Positions 35,549 through 48,100 are shown, numbered from the stretch's first letter. The stretch is 64,000 nucleotides of DNA from Cadophora sp. MPI-SDFR-AT-0126 (GCA_020747065.1 JAGMVK010000022.1:992001-1056000); one strand, 5' to 3'. Notes: generated from the letters alone by a model not told the origin. A program made the numbers and translations.

Positions 35549-37450
35549 CAAATGATGAGAGATATTGGGCAGTGGCTGACAACATCGAACCCATACGACT
35601 ACCACCAATCTACTCTTGAACAAGCTGCTCCAGGTACTGGGAGTAATGTATTGGGCCATGCCGATTTCCAACAATGGACGAAGTCGTCGAGACATGACCG
35701 GATCCTGTCATTGGTAGGAGGTACAGGCATTGGAAAGACGTTTGCAACGGCGGCGACGATCTCATACCTGAACAAAGTCGTCCTGAGGAAAAACAGAAAC
35801 CGCAGCGCGGTCATATTCTTCTATCTCGGGGATGGAACATAGCCTTCTATGCTCTTGCGAGAGCTCTTCGGCAGTCTTCTGAAGCTCTTGCTAGTTTTAA
35901 AGCCGCCCGATTGTTGCTGGATGATGAAGTTAGAAATACACAAAAGCTCTACGAGGAGCATCTTGCTGAAAAAGTGACTGATGATTTCACGACCATCTTA
36001 ACAATACTTCATCAGGGTATCAGCAGGCTCGAAGACTGCTACATCGTCCTTGATGGTCTGGACATCTGTCCCTCAGATATCTTTCAAAAGCTGATGGAAG
36101 CATTTAACCTCCTACTACAATTGCGGTATGTCAAGCTTATGGTGGTGGCTCGTTCACCTTGGCTCATAAGAGACAATCTTGTCAAGTTTGAAAGCCTAGA
36201 AATCGACTTCGATCCCGACAGTGGGCGGAGCCCAGACAAGACGAAGTATATCGACAACCACATCGCTGCTTGGCCGATGAATCGAGAACTGAAATCGATG
36301 GTAGAGGAAATCGTCTGGGGCCCCAGTGCCAAAAGGTAGAGGCATTTAGCTTCTTGCTCCTATCTTGTTGTCTCTCGTTGAGTTTTTGGCGAGAAAATAC
36401 TTACATCTTGCAGTTTCCTCTACATTAGATTTCTCCTCGACGATTTGAAGAATATTAGGAGCCAGGAGGATGTCAACAGACAAGTTGTCGCTTTGCCCGA
36501 GACTTTGGACGATTTTCTCACAAGTCTACTTTTTCACATTCTCCAAGCCGATGATACAATGCGCAAGCATAGCCTGCTCATGATTACTTCGGATCTTTGC
36601 GCTCAAGCACCAATGCCCTTGACGGCGCTTCACCCTGTCTTTTACCTCGATCTCGAAGTAAACAATTTCGACAACGCGGTGAGTTACTTCCGGACGATCA
36701 CCGGCAACCTCATCACATTTCATGGAGCCCGCGGCATACCATACTTCACCCACTCGAGCGTGAAGGAATATTTGGAGGAGTCGAGATCAGGTCGCACTTG
36801 GACCGCGTACAGAAGCGCAATGGGAGGTGTGTGGAAGCAAAATCTCGATTTATTTCCCCCCCAGGGAGATCGACAGGACTTCGGAGCGTCCCGTACGATC
36901 ACGCCAGCTTCACAATTGAGTGCTTCAAGCAACTCTCCCAGGAGCCGCTGGACTTTGGAGCGGATGGCCCATCATTCGAGCAGGCCCAGGATGTCTCGAG
37001 GATGTCTCGTTTAAGTCTGAATTTGAGATATGCTGTAGTGTACTGGGGGGCTCATGTCACCCTATACCACCAGGGCTTTCAAGCTGACGAGCATGAATTC
37101 GAGGACTTTGAGTATAGGACCCGAATCGAGGGCAAAGCCGATGACCTCAACAAATGAGTGACCGCCTTCTTGACAGACGAAGCGAAACTGAAGACATCCC
37201 TAGTGATCGCAAAATACCTCTGTGAATCTGGGGAGAACTCAAGCAGTCCTCGTGCCAAGCTCACGCCTGATGGCAAGGCCATGGATGTTGCAGTGGCTTT
37301 CAAACTTCCAACAACGATCACGAAGCAGCTTCCTGGGGGACATGTTGAGTCGAAATGTGATACAAAGAGAGTACCGTGAGACTGCTTTCTGTGGTAGATC
37401 TTGTGCTGAACAAGTTCGAGCTCATGGGGAAGATCCAGGCCGTCACTGAC
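35549..37450 (+). pseudogene. NACHT-type STAND (NLR-like) relic
   Basis: Begins in the same frame as the preceding relic, directly after its TGA: IGQWLTTSNPYDYHQ then PGTGSNVLGHADFQQW, the usual linker before fungal NACHT domains. Walker A GGTGIGKT is at 35717-35740. A frame change between 35842 and 35911 precedes Walker B (CYIVLDGLDICP near 36045). The exon from about 36420 (FLYIRFLLDDLKN, LPETLDDFLTSLL, YFTHSSVKEYLEE) matches the end of the NACHT and winged-helix region. Further pieces to 37450 in shifted frames (ECFKQLSQEPLDFG, LTDEAKLKTSLVIAKYLCESG) follow; no ankyrin or WD repeats are clear. A dead gene or assembly-level frameshifts are both possible, but the number of breaks favours decay. 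Confidence 0.65.
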
Positions 37451-38711
37451 GGATCTGCGACGAGAGGTCTACATTGCAGTTCAGACTGATTATTAAACCG
37501 GTCCTACCACCAAAGTTTTGGTTGCGCTTGAAAGGATATATGTCGTGGAGCGAGTGTGCAGCCGGTGTGGGATCGAGAAGGAACCCGTGGGTGTGTCGTC
37601 GTTGTGACCAAATGAACGCCAGACATAGTCTGCTCGATGGTTGATTTCAACAGCATGGTCGTTGCGGCGATGAGTCTGCCTTCTTAGTGGAAGATAGGTT
37701 CGTCGAAACTGCAGATCAAAAGAAGCTCTGGTTGAGAAGATAGATTAGTTTCTCGTTCTCGTTGATGAAGGATACTTGGGGTGGCTCAATTGTGACGCCT
37801 CATGTGATATTTGCCAAATCTGTGGCTGACGTGCGGCAACCAGCTACGCTCCCCATACCCCGCATCTGTTTTGGACTCCTCCCACACCAACAGCACTATG
37901 TCCAAGGTTGCTGAACAAAGATGCGACCTTCCAAAGACACCCAATTGAATGAGTTCTCGGGCGATCATGGCCGGTCACCCTTTGCGCCTCCAGATTATAC
38001 CAGATAGGATTCCTAAGAGGAGGAGAAGAAGAAGAGGGCGACGAGACAAACATGGAGACATTATGGGGAAACAAGATCACCTTAAACCTTGACCGAATTC
38101 TGTCCCGCCTGCGATTGCTCATGCGGAAATCACAAGAAAGACTGCTGAAAACGACCCCTCATCGAACAACTGCATGATGCGATTCACAATCGATCGGTCA
38201 CGGCGACGAGACACTTGAGGAAAGCAGGGGAATTTTTTGTTTCGTGAGGTGTAACCTCGTCTAATTATAGATTGTAGTGTTATATATATGCTATGTCGAT
38301 CCGGCTGCCGGGAGTATCCCCTCCGATACAGGCCGGAGATGGCATAGGGAACCTCCATTCAGAGCTCGGAGCATAAATGCATAACTCCGATGTCCGTCCG
38401 TAAACCCCAGCATCTAATGTTCAAGCGCTTCTAAAAGCCAGAACGAAACCCACGCTTCAGTGCGGAGACATTTTTTGTCCAGAGACTGTCCGGACCGTCT
38501 GCGACTCGCTTTCATTGGCGGTTGAAGGTCTCCATCTGCCCCCAGCTCCTTTGTTTTGCAGTACACTCTCTGATTGCATAGCTGCTCGGAGATCTTCTAC
38601 AGCATAGATACCGTGTCTCATCGACTGCCTGCATTTTCTTGTCAGTAGGACTATTCGACATAGAGTCAACTGGACATCTCTGAAACCTCAAGCGGTGGTA
38701 CCCTAGTAGCA
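37451..38711. other. Intergenic, no gene seen
   Basis: 1.26 kb between the NACHT relic and the SDR gene. Short frames on both strands are motif-free. The right ~300 bases should hold the SDR promoter. Confidence 0.45.
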
Positions 38712-39864
38712 ATGGGGAACATATTCAGCCAGTGCTATCCCCCAGCACCAGTCTTGACGGAGCAGAATTGCCCAGATCTCACGGGCAAAGTACTTTTCCG
38801 TTCTCCTCTTACTCAGAAAGCCTCACCACTAATCTGATCCAGGTCTATATCGTCACTGGAGGAGCTTCAGGTATTGGATTTCGACTTGTCAAGATTCTCT
38901 ATCAAAAAAATGCAACGGTGTATATTGCCGGGCGCTCGTTGGAAAACGCTGAACGCGCCAAGGCAGAGGCTAAATCTGAGGTTCTAATATCTAATGGCAA
39001 GATTGAGTGCTTGTTCCTCGATCTGGCAGATTTGGCAACAATCAAGAAGTCGGCAGATGAATTCATGGCAAGAGAACAACGACTTGATATTTTATGGAAT
39101 AATGCTGCCGTCGGACAACCTCCTGCAGGCTCGCAAACTGCTCAAGTCAGTAGTAATTGCTACCTACGCAATCAGCTCCCTCTTGGACCTGTCGCTGAAG
39201 CTGATTTTCGCAGGGTTACGAGCTCCAACTAGGCACTAACTGCCTTGGACCATTCCTGTTCACACATCTCCTGCACCCCATCCTCCTGCGCACTGCAAAA
39301 TCTTCTCCAACTGCCTCGGTGCGTGTGTGCTGGGCTGGCTCCTTAACCATTGACCTGGATGCGCCAGAAGGGGGAATCGATATCGACGACTTGCATTACG
39401 CCACGTCGCAAACACAAGCAAGAAAATACGCACAGAGCAAATGCGGAAACCTCTTCTTGGCCTCTGAATTCGCAAAACGAACCCCAGATGAAGGTATCAT
39501 AAGCGTCGCCTTCAACCCTGGAAACCTCAGAACCCCACTTCTTCGCCATCTCCCCGCCTGGAAAGTTTTCTTTATGGTACGTAATACTGTTTTGCTGTAC
39601 ACTAACCTCTCTGGCTTACTGTGATACTTCTGATAGAATCTCCTCCTCCACGATCCAATCTATGGCAGTTATACCGAGCTCTTCTCCGGTCTGTCGAGTG
39701 AGATTACCCCCGACAAAAACGGGTCCTATATCATGCCCTGGGGTCGGTTTGCTCCCATTCGACCGGATATTCAGCTTTCTTTGCTGCGCGAAGTTAATGG
39801 TGGGAATGGAAAGGCGGCAAAGTTTTGGGACTGGTGTGCTACCCAATGCACCCAGTACATGTAA
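38712..39864 (+). CDS. Short-chain dehydrogenase/reductase (retinol-dehydrogenase-like)
   Basis: Four exons (38712-38789, 38843-39145, 39214-39576, 39637-39864) join in phase to give 323 residues with no stop. N-terminus MGNIFSQCYPPAPVLTE is typical of a fungal SDR group. The cofactor motif VTGGASGIG spans the first splice region, NNAAVG is the structural motif, and YAQSK carries the catalytic Tyr and Lys. The Ser that usually sits in a VSSS strand here reads CWAGSL, so the active-site Ser must be the one in AGSL or is altered. C-terminus ends WDWCATQCTQYM. NAD(P)-dependent oxidoreductase, substrate unknown. First of three oxidoreductase-type genes beside a Zn2Cys6 regulator. Confidence 0.88.
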
Positions 39865-40260
39865 CTTGTGGGGTTTGGATAATAAGTTACGATATACTCT
39901 CCTAGTAGCACGACGGTATAAGTTTGGCTGTATCTGGTGCCCCTTCATTATACTGTAATTTTTTTTAGCAAGCTTCTCTTAACCATTCTGCCGAACTAAA
40001 TCTAACTTCAGTTAAGCCCAGTCTCATGGATTGTATATTAACACACAGTATAACATTCGTCGTCTCTCTATCCAATCTCCAATCTAAATGTCTGTCCAAC
40101 GTAAGTCGTCGTGTAATCGCCCCTAGTGGCGCAATTACGGCAGTGATTTGAAGCTGAATTTCTTGAGGGTTAGGGTCAGATCATTTATTGTTAAAAGCAT
40201 CTGGATAAAGTCTCTGATATCTTGGGCTCTGATCTTAGTCACTGTAGTACAAATAAGAAT
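39865..40260. other. Intergenic between convergent genes
   Basis: About 400 bases between the 3' ends of the SDR (+) and MDR (-) genes. AT-rich, no coding traces; should hold both 3' UTRs. Confidence 0.5.
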
Positions 40261-41280
40261 TTACTCCTTGGCTACATGAACAACAATTTTCCCCTTTGCC
40301 CTCCCTTCTCTTAACTTCTTAAAAGCTACTGGTACATCCTCAAACTCAAAGACATTATCAATTACACTCCTGACCTTCCCCTCTGCTATCCATGTCCCAA
40401 TTTGCTCGAAATCCTTCCTTGTACACTTCACCTGCACAAAATGAAACTTCCTTGGTCCACCTCCTAGCGCTCGAGGTAATATCAACCTCTTAGCCACAGT
40501 ACCTACCGCTCTGAAATTCATTTCCGTGGCAACCTGCATGAAAGCCCCATCCTTCTTGATAAACTTGTCACTACGGTCGTAAAGGCCTGCTGGCGACCCT
40601 GCATTGTCAACGAAAAAGTCGTACACCGGTCCAGATTTCTCTAATTCCGATAGAACGTCCACCTTCTTGTAATCCAACACCTTGCCCGCGCCGAGGCTTT
40701 TACAAAGCTCGACGTTGGCAGTTGAGCAAGTTGTTGTAACCTCGGCACCTCTGATCTTCGCGAATTGGATTGCCCATGTTCCAACCCCGCCGCTCCCACC
40801 ATTGATGAAGACCTTTGCTCCTGGTTTGACTGCATGTGGAGGCAGAGACACATACGCAGTAATTGCGGCAATCCCTATAGCTGCAGCGTCATCAACTTCG
40901 ACACCTGTTGGCAGCGGTGCGCATTCCGAGGATGAAATAGTAGTGTATTGACCGAGTGTGCCTTGCCTTGGTGTGCGGCCAAAAGCACCAAACACCAGCT
41001 GGCCTGGCTTGAATGCGCTGTTCGAATCATGCACTTCAACTACCTGGCCGCAAAAGTCAGAGCCTGGGATAGCGGGAGGCTTAACCATAAGTGAAGCGAT
41101 GGGAGATTCAGGGAGCTTGTAGTCGACTGGGTTGAGGGCTGCGGAGAAGACTTTGACGAGTATTTGGTCTTTGGAAAGAGACGACTTTGTGGGCACAGGA
41201 ATATTTTGCGTGAGATGGATCGACTTTTCTATGGCACCCTCAATGGCATTATATTGCCACGCCTTCATCGTTGACGCCAT
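40261..41280 (-). CDS. Medium-chain (zinc-free) quinone-oxidoreductase-like enzyme
   Basis: Single-exon 339-residue NAD(P)H-dependent MDR enzyme. The N-terminal GroES-like domain reads LVKVFSAALNPVDYKL and GSDFCGQVVEV; the cofactor domain has NGGSGGVGTWAIQFAK. The catalytic and structural zinc Cys/His sets of alcohol dehydrogenases are absent, which places it with zeta-crystallin/quinone reductases and related enoyl reductases. C-terminus GRAKGKIVVHVAKE is complete. Start MASTMKAWQY; a second Met four codons on is possible. Substrate unknown; enzymes of this kind also act as trans-enoyl reductases in metabolite clusters. Confidence 0.9.
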   Translation of the reverse strand: MASTMKAWQYNAIEGAIEKSIHLTQNIPVPTKSSLSKDQILVKVFSAALNPVDYKLPESPIASLMVKPPAIPGSDFCGQVVEVHDSNSAFKPGQLVFGAFGRTPRQGTLGQYTTISSSECAPLPTGVEVDDAAAIGIAAITAYVSLPPHAVKPGAKVFINGGSGGVGTWAIQFAKIRGAEVTTTCSTANVELCKSLGAGKVLDYKKVDVLSELEKSGPVYDFFVDNAGSPAGLYDRSDKFIKKDGAFMQVATEMNFRAVGTVAKRLILPRALGGGPRKFHFVQVKCTRKDFEQIGTWIAEGKVRSVIDNVFEFEDVPVAFKKLREGRAKGKIVVHVAKE

Positions 41281-42093
41281 GATAAGGAAGCTTAGAGAAT
41301 TATCGGAGCAATAGCATTGAGGAGTGATGAATGATGTTTACATATTTCGGCTCGGAGACATTTCAAAGCGCTCGGCTTGTTTTTGAGCCGAGTTCGATGC
41401 TCGTAAATTCGAATGTGGGACTTCGTGCGGTATATTCCGCTCGCCTGAAACTTTAAAAGTCTCGACGGACGAAGGGACAGTTGCTTATTAGGCTGTAAAA
41501 ATAAGACCCTTGCTAGTGGTACTACCACACTTCACCGCTGTACCTCTGGAATGATCGCTAGCTTAAGAGTCATGAAAATCGAATCTAGCGTACGAAGGAT
41601 GCGCGGCCAAAAGTAATGATAGTAGCAGGGGTGGGCGCCAAGAAGTACTTAAAACGGCATATCGGTGGCATAGCAACCAGAGTGCGCTGTAATTATTTAC
41701 CCTCATAGACCTTTCAGGCTTACGATCCAGCACACATCCTATGAACACCACTATAAGCTAATCTCCTTCAAGCTTCGCATTGCCTGTTTTGCTGCTGGGC
41801 CAAAGCGCCTCAGATTAAGCGAAACTTGGCGCTCAACCTTGTCACTATCATTACTTTTGGTCGCGTCCTCGGTAGTTGATCGAGGCTTCGGGCATTAAGC
41901 AGACCATGTCAAGGTTTTCAGCTGCAGCGAGGCCGTCGAAAGGCGCTTCGAGGTAGGTCCAGATGAAGGGTTGACAGAGTAAAGATAACGTCCGGGTCCA
42001 AGACCACGTGAACACCAAGACCTTGAGTTTCGCTATAAAGGCCTGTGACCGCTACGAACCACTGTATTCGGTCCCAAAACCTTCCCCACTACC
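41281..42093. promoter_or_regulatory. Divergent promoter of the MDR and NAD(P)-binding genes
   Basis: 813 bases between two oppositely transcribed starts. No gene inside. Shared control is plausible, but no specific operator such as an inverted CGG pair was established by eye. Confidence 0.4.
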
Positions 42094-42866
42094 ATGGCAG
42101 CACATATTTTAGTCTTTGGCGCAACAGGCAAGCGCTCCTTTCACGATTTGGATACCTCTTGACTGACATTTTATAGGCCCGACAGGTGTAGATTTCTGTG
42201 ATGCAGCATTGGAGGAAGGACACAAATTGACTCTGTATCTACGCAACCCAGACAAGCTACCACCGAAGATCAGCAGTAACTCGAATATCATCGTCATCAG
42301 AGGTACTTTGGACGATGTGCAAGGCTTACAGAAGGCCACATGCACTGGTGCTACAATTTTTGTTTCCTTTGCCGGTCCCGCAGCAGGTTCGACGGGAACA
42401 GTAAGTTTCAAACCCCCTTGTTTACAATTTTTACTTGGGGGTATGCACTAATGGAGAGTTTCAGCCAGTCACGGATGCCATGAAGCTGATTTTCCCACTC
42501 TTAATCGAAAATCACTTCAAAAGGGCGTTGATCCTGGGAACCTGCTCGTTCACGGCGCCAGAAGATAAAGGCGCCTTGAAGTGGAAAATTTCGACTGCAC
42601 TCATCAAAATAATCGGCGGTTCGGCTTTCCAAGAATTCCAAGGCTTAGGAGCATTCCTCTCATCCCAAGATGTGTTGAAGATTAAGTGGACTCTTTTCCG
42701 TGTCCCTTTTCTGGGAAACGGTCCAATTGCTCCCGTGAGTGCCACCTACACCGGGACGGGACAGGATGGCATGTTCTTGACAAGGAAGAGTATTGCCGCT
42801 TGGGTGCTAAAAGAGATGGGCGGGGGGTCTGAATGGATTGGGAAAACGCCTCTCCTTAGCAACTAA
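42094..42866 (+). CDS. NAD(P)-binding (NmrA/SDR-like atypical) protein with a GC-AG intron
   Basis: Three exons (42094-42127, 42177-42400, 42465-42866) give 219 residues. N-terminus AHILVFGATG|PTG spans the first intron and forms the GxxGxxG dinucleotide-binding motif of atypical SDRs. TLYLRNPDKLP follows, then FVSFAGPA. The first intron starts with GCAAGC and ends TATAG, so it is a GC-AG intron of 49 nt; the GT reading gives no continuous frame. The protein ends KEMGGGSEWIGKTPLLSN. It lacks the YxxxK catalytic pair of classical SDRs, so it may be a sensor or isomerase-like enzyme. It lies head-to-head with the MDR gene and tail-to-tail with the regulator. Confidence 0.85.
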
Positions 42867-43486
42867 GGGTAAGATTTCTGATATTTGTGATATAGTAGTG
42901 TGAGTGATCCGTGCACATTGACTAGCACTAGCACTACGCGCATAGGGATTTCTTCTTCCGTAGTATAGAATCAATACAACAACATCTATGTTTTTACCAA
43001 GGAGATCACACTGTGCTTGATCCTTTGACAAGTAGACATGTTTAATGCTTCGATCAAGTAGATGTCAATCTGGATGCCATTGCGCCTACTGCCTCACCCT
43101 CGTTGGGATAGTCAGATTTTGCGGGGTTGGTTCAGATAGACTTCTCTACGAAGTTTGGCAATTGAGCTAGCAATTCAGCTTTTGTCATAGGAACATGATA
43201 GAAAAGGAGCTTATAGATTCGTTTCATTCAGTTCATCTAGTGCTTTCTCCCGACGTATCTGAAGACCGACACTCTCCAATCAGGTTCCTTGTCCGTCCAA
43301 GAAACGCAAGAGGGTAGTCGAGGGTCCCCAGAACAATGCTTAAGAGCCGAGTCGCATTGCAGACTCCGCAATCTTGGCACCCGATTCCCCAATGTTACGT
43401 TGAACCCCGCAGTTCAGTTAATCCCTCTTTTCCACCTAGTCCAAATGCTCTCACGTTTCCTGGACCTAGGTTCTAAGAGGAGATAA
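42867..43486. other. Intergenic between convergent genes
   Basis: 620 bases between two gene 3' ends. Only a 65-codon motif-free frame is present. Confidence 0.45.
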
Positions 43487-45189
43487 CTACTCTCCCGTCT
43501 GATTTATGGCCTTTAGCATCCGTGGGGTAGTATCCTCGTCGAGCAATTTCAGATAGCGTACTATAAGTGATTAAAACTAATTAGCCAAACGTTGTCAGTC
43601 GCTTCACGTACCTCCAGCATGCCATCGCTGGCTTATCAACCTCAGAGTATTTCGGAGAGATCGCAACGACTGAACACTTTTCTTTGAGTCATTGCCCATT
43701 CTCAATTTCTCGGTGAAAATAGCAGCAGCTTTGTAAACAAGATAAGTGACAAATGGCGTCAGGGGACGAGTGTTGCTAGCCACCTGGCCTTCGTGAAATA
43801 GCTCAGTCGTCTTCAATATATCCTCGAGCAGAGACTCTAAAGCAACCGCCGCGGGAGCCCGACATTGTCTTGCTTCCTCATCACTAGAACTTCTCCTACT
43901 TCCTTTCTCAAAAGAGAGAAGCAGTGCGCTAGTAGTAAGTGAGCTTCAGATCGATAGGAGGATATCAGGGAAGACTCACGTACTGGAAATTGCTAGGCTG
44001 CTCGCATAAAGCCATGACTCATGTTGATTCTCACGGCGCACGAGCGCCTCAAAAGATGTAAGAGTTTTCACAAGTATTGTCATCTCTTCGACATTAAATG
44101 ACTGTTGTGATAACGGCTCATAAAGAGCTATATGTAGTTTGTCTAAAAGCGCTGAGGCATCGAAAAGTAATGAAATTGGGGGAATTTCTGTTTGAGCTAT
44201 CTTAGGAATGGATGAATCGATGATTTGAGATAGGTTAGGAAGTGTTCTGCCTCTTGTAATAGGTGGCCATTTCCCATTTTCAATCGCAATATGTCTTCGA
44301 TTACGATGCAGACAAGTCAGCATAACACTTCCCACAGAGCATACGTCGAAGAAGATTAGTGGCAACTGACCTGTCAACCACTAGGATAGCGCACCAGGTC
44401 ATCATGTATTCCTGTCTTTGCTCAACCGTACCCTCATCTTTGGACTTGTACGGGGATTCGTCTTGTTCTGCAGAAACGGCGAGTGCATCCGCAGCTCTGA
44501 CTGTAGAGCTGACTGATATCCAGGCCGCCGGGTATTGGCCATGTAGTAGTTCGAACAAAGTAATCAACAGCCTTGATTGGACCATTTCAAGAGAACTGAA
44601 TCCTGCCCTTTCTAGCACCGATAGCCAGCTCTTACCCGAAAGGTAGAGAGTCCTGAATGAAAGCGACGAGTTCTTGTCTCCATCTGAAGGCTCAGGACTA
44701 GTACTCAACAAAAAGATGGTAAAGCATAAAAATACAAATTCGACACCTGCATCAATCCATGTCACCGGAAGTCTTTCGCGCAACGCGCTGTCCGAAAAGA
44801 TAGGAAACCACGGATGAATTACACGACGATAAATTGAGAGAATATCTCCAGGTTCATTACCCGAGAGTCCCTGAGTGATCGCCGTCTTGATATGAGACAG
44901 CAGAAACACCTCGTCGTTCAGAGGAAGATCGGAAAGAAGATCTCCAGCCGCAGCTGACACGTCTGCAGAGTTGGGTGGCGTTGTGAGTTCGTACTCGCAG
45001 CTGTGGTTGCTACTACACAAAAAGCTATCAGCGTCCTATCTTCATAATAGGTAAGTGCCCCGGGGTAGAGAGATTGCTGAATTTGGAGGGTATCAATCAC
45101 CGAGTACAGAGTGAGCATTTCGGTCGAAGCTTGTCGCATTTTCTCTTATGGGTTCTGCAGCGTGTGCATGATTGTTTCGTCGCCGCCAT
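43487..45189 (-). CDS. Zn2Cys6 transcription factor
   Basis: Minus-strand gene of at least five exons. Exon one starts MAATKQ at 45189 and holds the binuclear zinc cluster CTRCRTHKRKCDKLRPKCSLC with C-x2-C-x6-C-x6-C-x2-C spacing. The GTGATT donor then joins near 45017 to SNHSCEYELTTPP in phase. The middle region (IYRRVIHPWFPIFSD, LITLFELLHGQYPAAWIS, MMTWCAILVVDR) is the fungal-specific regulatory domain. Later exons give the 44290-43980 segment and the 43930-43610 segment. The last short exon (YLKLLDEDTTPRML) ends with the stop at 43487-43489. Likely regulator of the neighbouring oxidoreductase genes, which is inferred from position only. Confidence 0.87.
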
Positions 45190-48100
45190 ACTCCGCACTG
45201 TCCGCAAATGTAGAAATGATGGTGTACAAGTGAGGTATCAAGTCTACTGTACTGTGCGGGCATCGGCGAGGGCATGAAGTGTAGATGTCAGGATAAGGTT
45301 TGCGCCGCAGCCCACGGTTGCCAAGGCCGCCACAATTTGTCCGCACACGCTAGTAATTTCCGTATTTCCGTACAATCAATCGCAGGATTACTCTTGAGAT
45401 AACTTGACGCCTTCGATGCCCCTCCAGGTGAATCCAGCAAGCTATTTGCGGATTAGAAATGAAAGTTCCTCGTCTCTTCTCTGCTATGTGCATAGATGGT
45501 GGCAAGATTGAGTAGACAACAAGAAAATGAACTGAAGCAAACGTTAGGATCCTTTCGCTTTTAGGGAATATCACTGACGGGATTGAGAAAGATCACCTCT
45601 ATTCGAATTACAGCCTTGCGTGGATTTACTTGGTCCCTTAACAAGTCGCGGATCACGTACAATATCATCACACCCACCATGAGGATCAAGCAGCACATGG
45701 CGCTGTAGACCAGTACGACCAAATCGCTCACCCAAGCATCAGAAAACCATTTTGCAAGTTGAAGTTCAGCGAAATGTTGATCTGCGAGTCCATTGATCGT
45801 CAACGATGCTTGTCTTATGCTGGCGATGATGCTATACTACCAGATTGACATGGCGCGTAACTTTGATAAGGCAAAAAGGTTCCTGATAGGTTCAGAAAGA
45901 GCTTCCAGCTAGCACCTTCAAGCGAAATATTAATTTGCCGATATTGCAGCTGGGCATAATCTCTCCTAGACAAATCTCGCGACAAGTTCCAAGCTCTACA
46001 AATACATCTCGCTGGCTCTGATACTCGCCAATCTAATCAATGTGATTTATTGACTATCTTGCATTAGATAGAATTTAGCGAAATGTTTTCCTATGGGTCA
46101 ACTTTGCCTAGAACGCTTTGACTAGGCTGAAAAATACCACTTACGTGGGCGAAGTGCATTCAAAGGCTCTGTTCGCTGCTAGATATTGTTATTAAATGAT
46201 ATCTTCGACGTCTCTGATGATTTTACACGTATGCATCGGTAGCGCCGTGTCAGCTTCGAGCCAATATATTCAAGTGGCAACGTACATAGTGATCGTGGCG
46301 AGCTTCGAATAATTATTTTCTGGCTATCTCTTTATCCCATTGGCACTACTATATGGTAGGTTTGAGGGTAAGTCTTTCAAATCCGTGTGATGGTAAGAAT
46401 CCATCGTTGCATCCTTGACTTGTTCACTGAGACACGGGTCAGCTCGGAATCGATTAATCGCTTGAGACAACTTCTGTCAATCAACACTTCGCTTTTTCAT
46501 TCTGTTACTAATGATTTTCTCATAGATGAAGATTCTTTTGGATTAATTGAAATTGAGCGCCGTGTTAATCTCTGACCAACATTACCTACGACCCAGACTG
46601 CTAGTCCACGGCCCTCTCAACCAGGTATCTCTTCTCAACAAGAGCATTTATAATTCTTCTCTAGATACGTGAAGACCTAAAAGTCTATAAATATCGCTTA
46701 TTCTTTGCACCTATCAGGTACATCTTGAAATGGCCAAGGGATTCCCTGAAGATATGTGCGAGACAGGCAATCCGGATAGCTGGTCTGCTCGAGATTTATT
46801 TCCTCGACCGCGCTTGTCCTTCCTGTTTGATCTTTGGACAAAATAGATTTCTTTTGGTCGACAGGACCCATCATTCTTCTTGCATTGCCGTTCAGTTCAA
46901 GTGCTAAAGATGACAGCGACCTGGAGCCGGCGCAACGGTTTCACAGTTTGTAGACAACAGTACGATGAATTTGATGCGTTCTCAAATCAGCTAAATGCAG
47001 TCAGTAAAACTGATAGGCATAATTTGAGAAATAACAGTGATGTGTTTAATCAGCATGAACCCCAGTACAGACCGCAATAGAAAGTCGAATCAGTCGCGAG
47101 TCAACCCAGGGACCACAGGTAAATTACCCCACAACACCTCTTGTACAAGAAGCACGCTCGGCCATAGTAAATGTATACTCTCCGAAATATCATCGAGTGG
47201 ATTCCAACCTCCCTCGAATGATGAGAAGTTCCTTGCTCTCGTTGTGTTTGACTTTGGTTAGTAGAAGAGAGTTGTGAGAGTCATCGGAGTCTCTTACGAT
47301 GGGCTCATTCTTACGTGGGGACTCTGTAGTGTGTTAGTCTATCCAATCCAAGGCAGTCCCTCAACTCGTCTCTCTACTCCGTTCGGCAATGCTAAGTCTA
47401 GATTAGCGAAGCTCTCGAACTGCCAGGTTCAGAACTTCGCGTTGCGACCAATATCTGGGGCTACCATTCAACCAGAGAGAGCTCGAGCGAGTCTGGGTAC
47501 AGCCAATCTTCTTTCCCTGGTAAGCTACCAAAGCATCCTTAGAGCCTCAAATTTTTTTTCGAAATAATTAATTCATTTGAGGCTATATTAAACTCTTTCG
47601 ACCATCTGATACAGTACAGTGGGCAGTGGACAATAAAACTTCGGGCTTATCCGCGCCGCTTCCAAATTTCTTTTCAGCAAAAGAAGGTCACCTCAGCTTT
47701 TCACACACGATGGCAATTTTTATAAGCTAACATAACCAGGGCATAAGGTGGATGTAAGTTATTATCACCAACCCCATTTTTTGATCTGGATCGTTGATGT
47801 TCAGTCGCCGTAAGCGGGGGCGTGATGGCATTGGCTTGTGACCAAGTCGACAGTCCTAACGACGTGTATCGCATGCTTTTGACGTAAGACAATACGGTGT
47901 AAGGCGAGGGAGGGGCGGTCATCAGTGTCTTGAGAGTGCTCTGATGGAATTTCAGTCGCTGGATATAGTCCTTCGATGACGAGCGGAAAATTAGAATGAA
48001 GCACAGAGGCAGTAACTTGAGATAATCTTCGGCTAGAATTATCGCATGCTTGTTTAGATCTACTCAATCTCAGCTTTAGATGATCGCGCTAAGGAATTGC

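Noticed and set aside
47610..47660. CAGTGGGCAGTGGACAATAAAACTTCGGG, which resembles a transposon end
   Set aside because: No inverted partner or target duplication was found within several kb.
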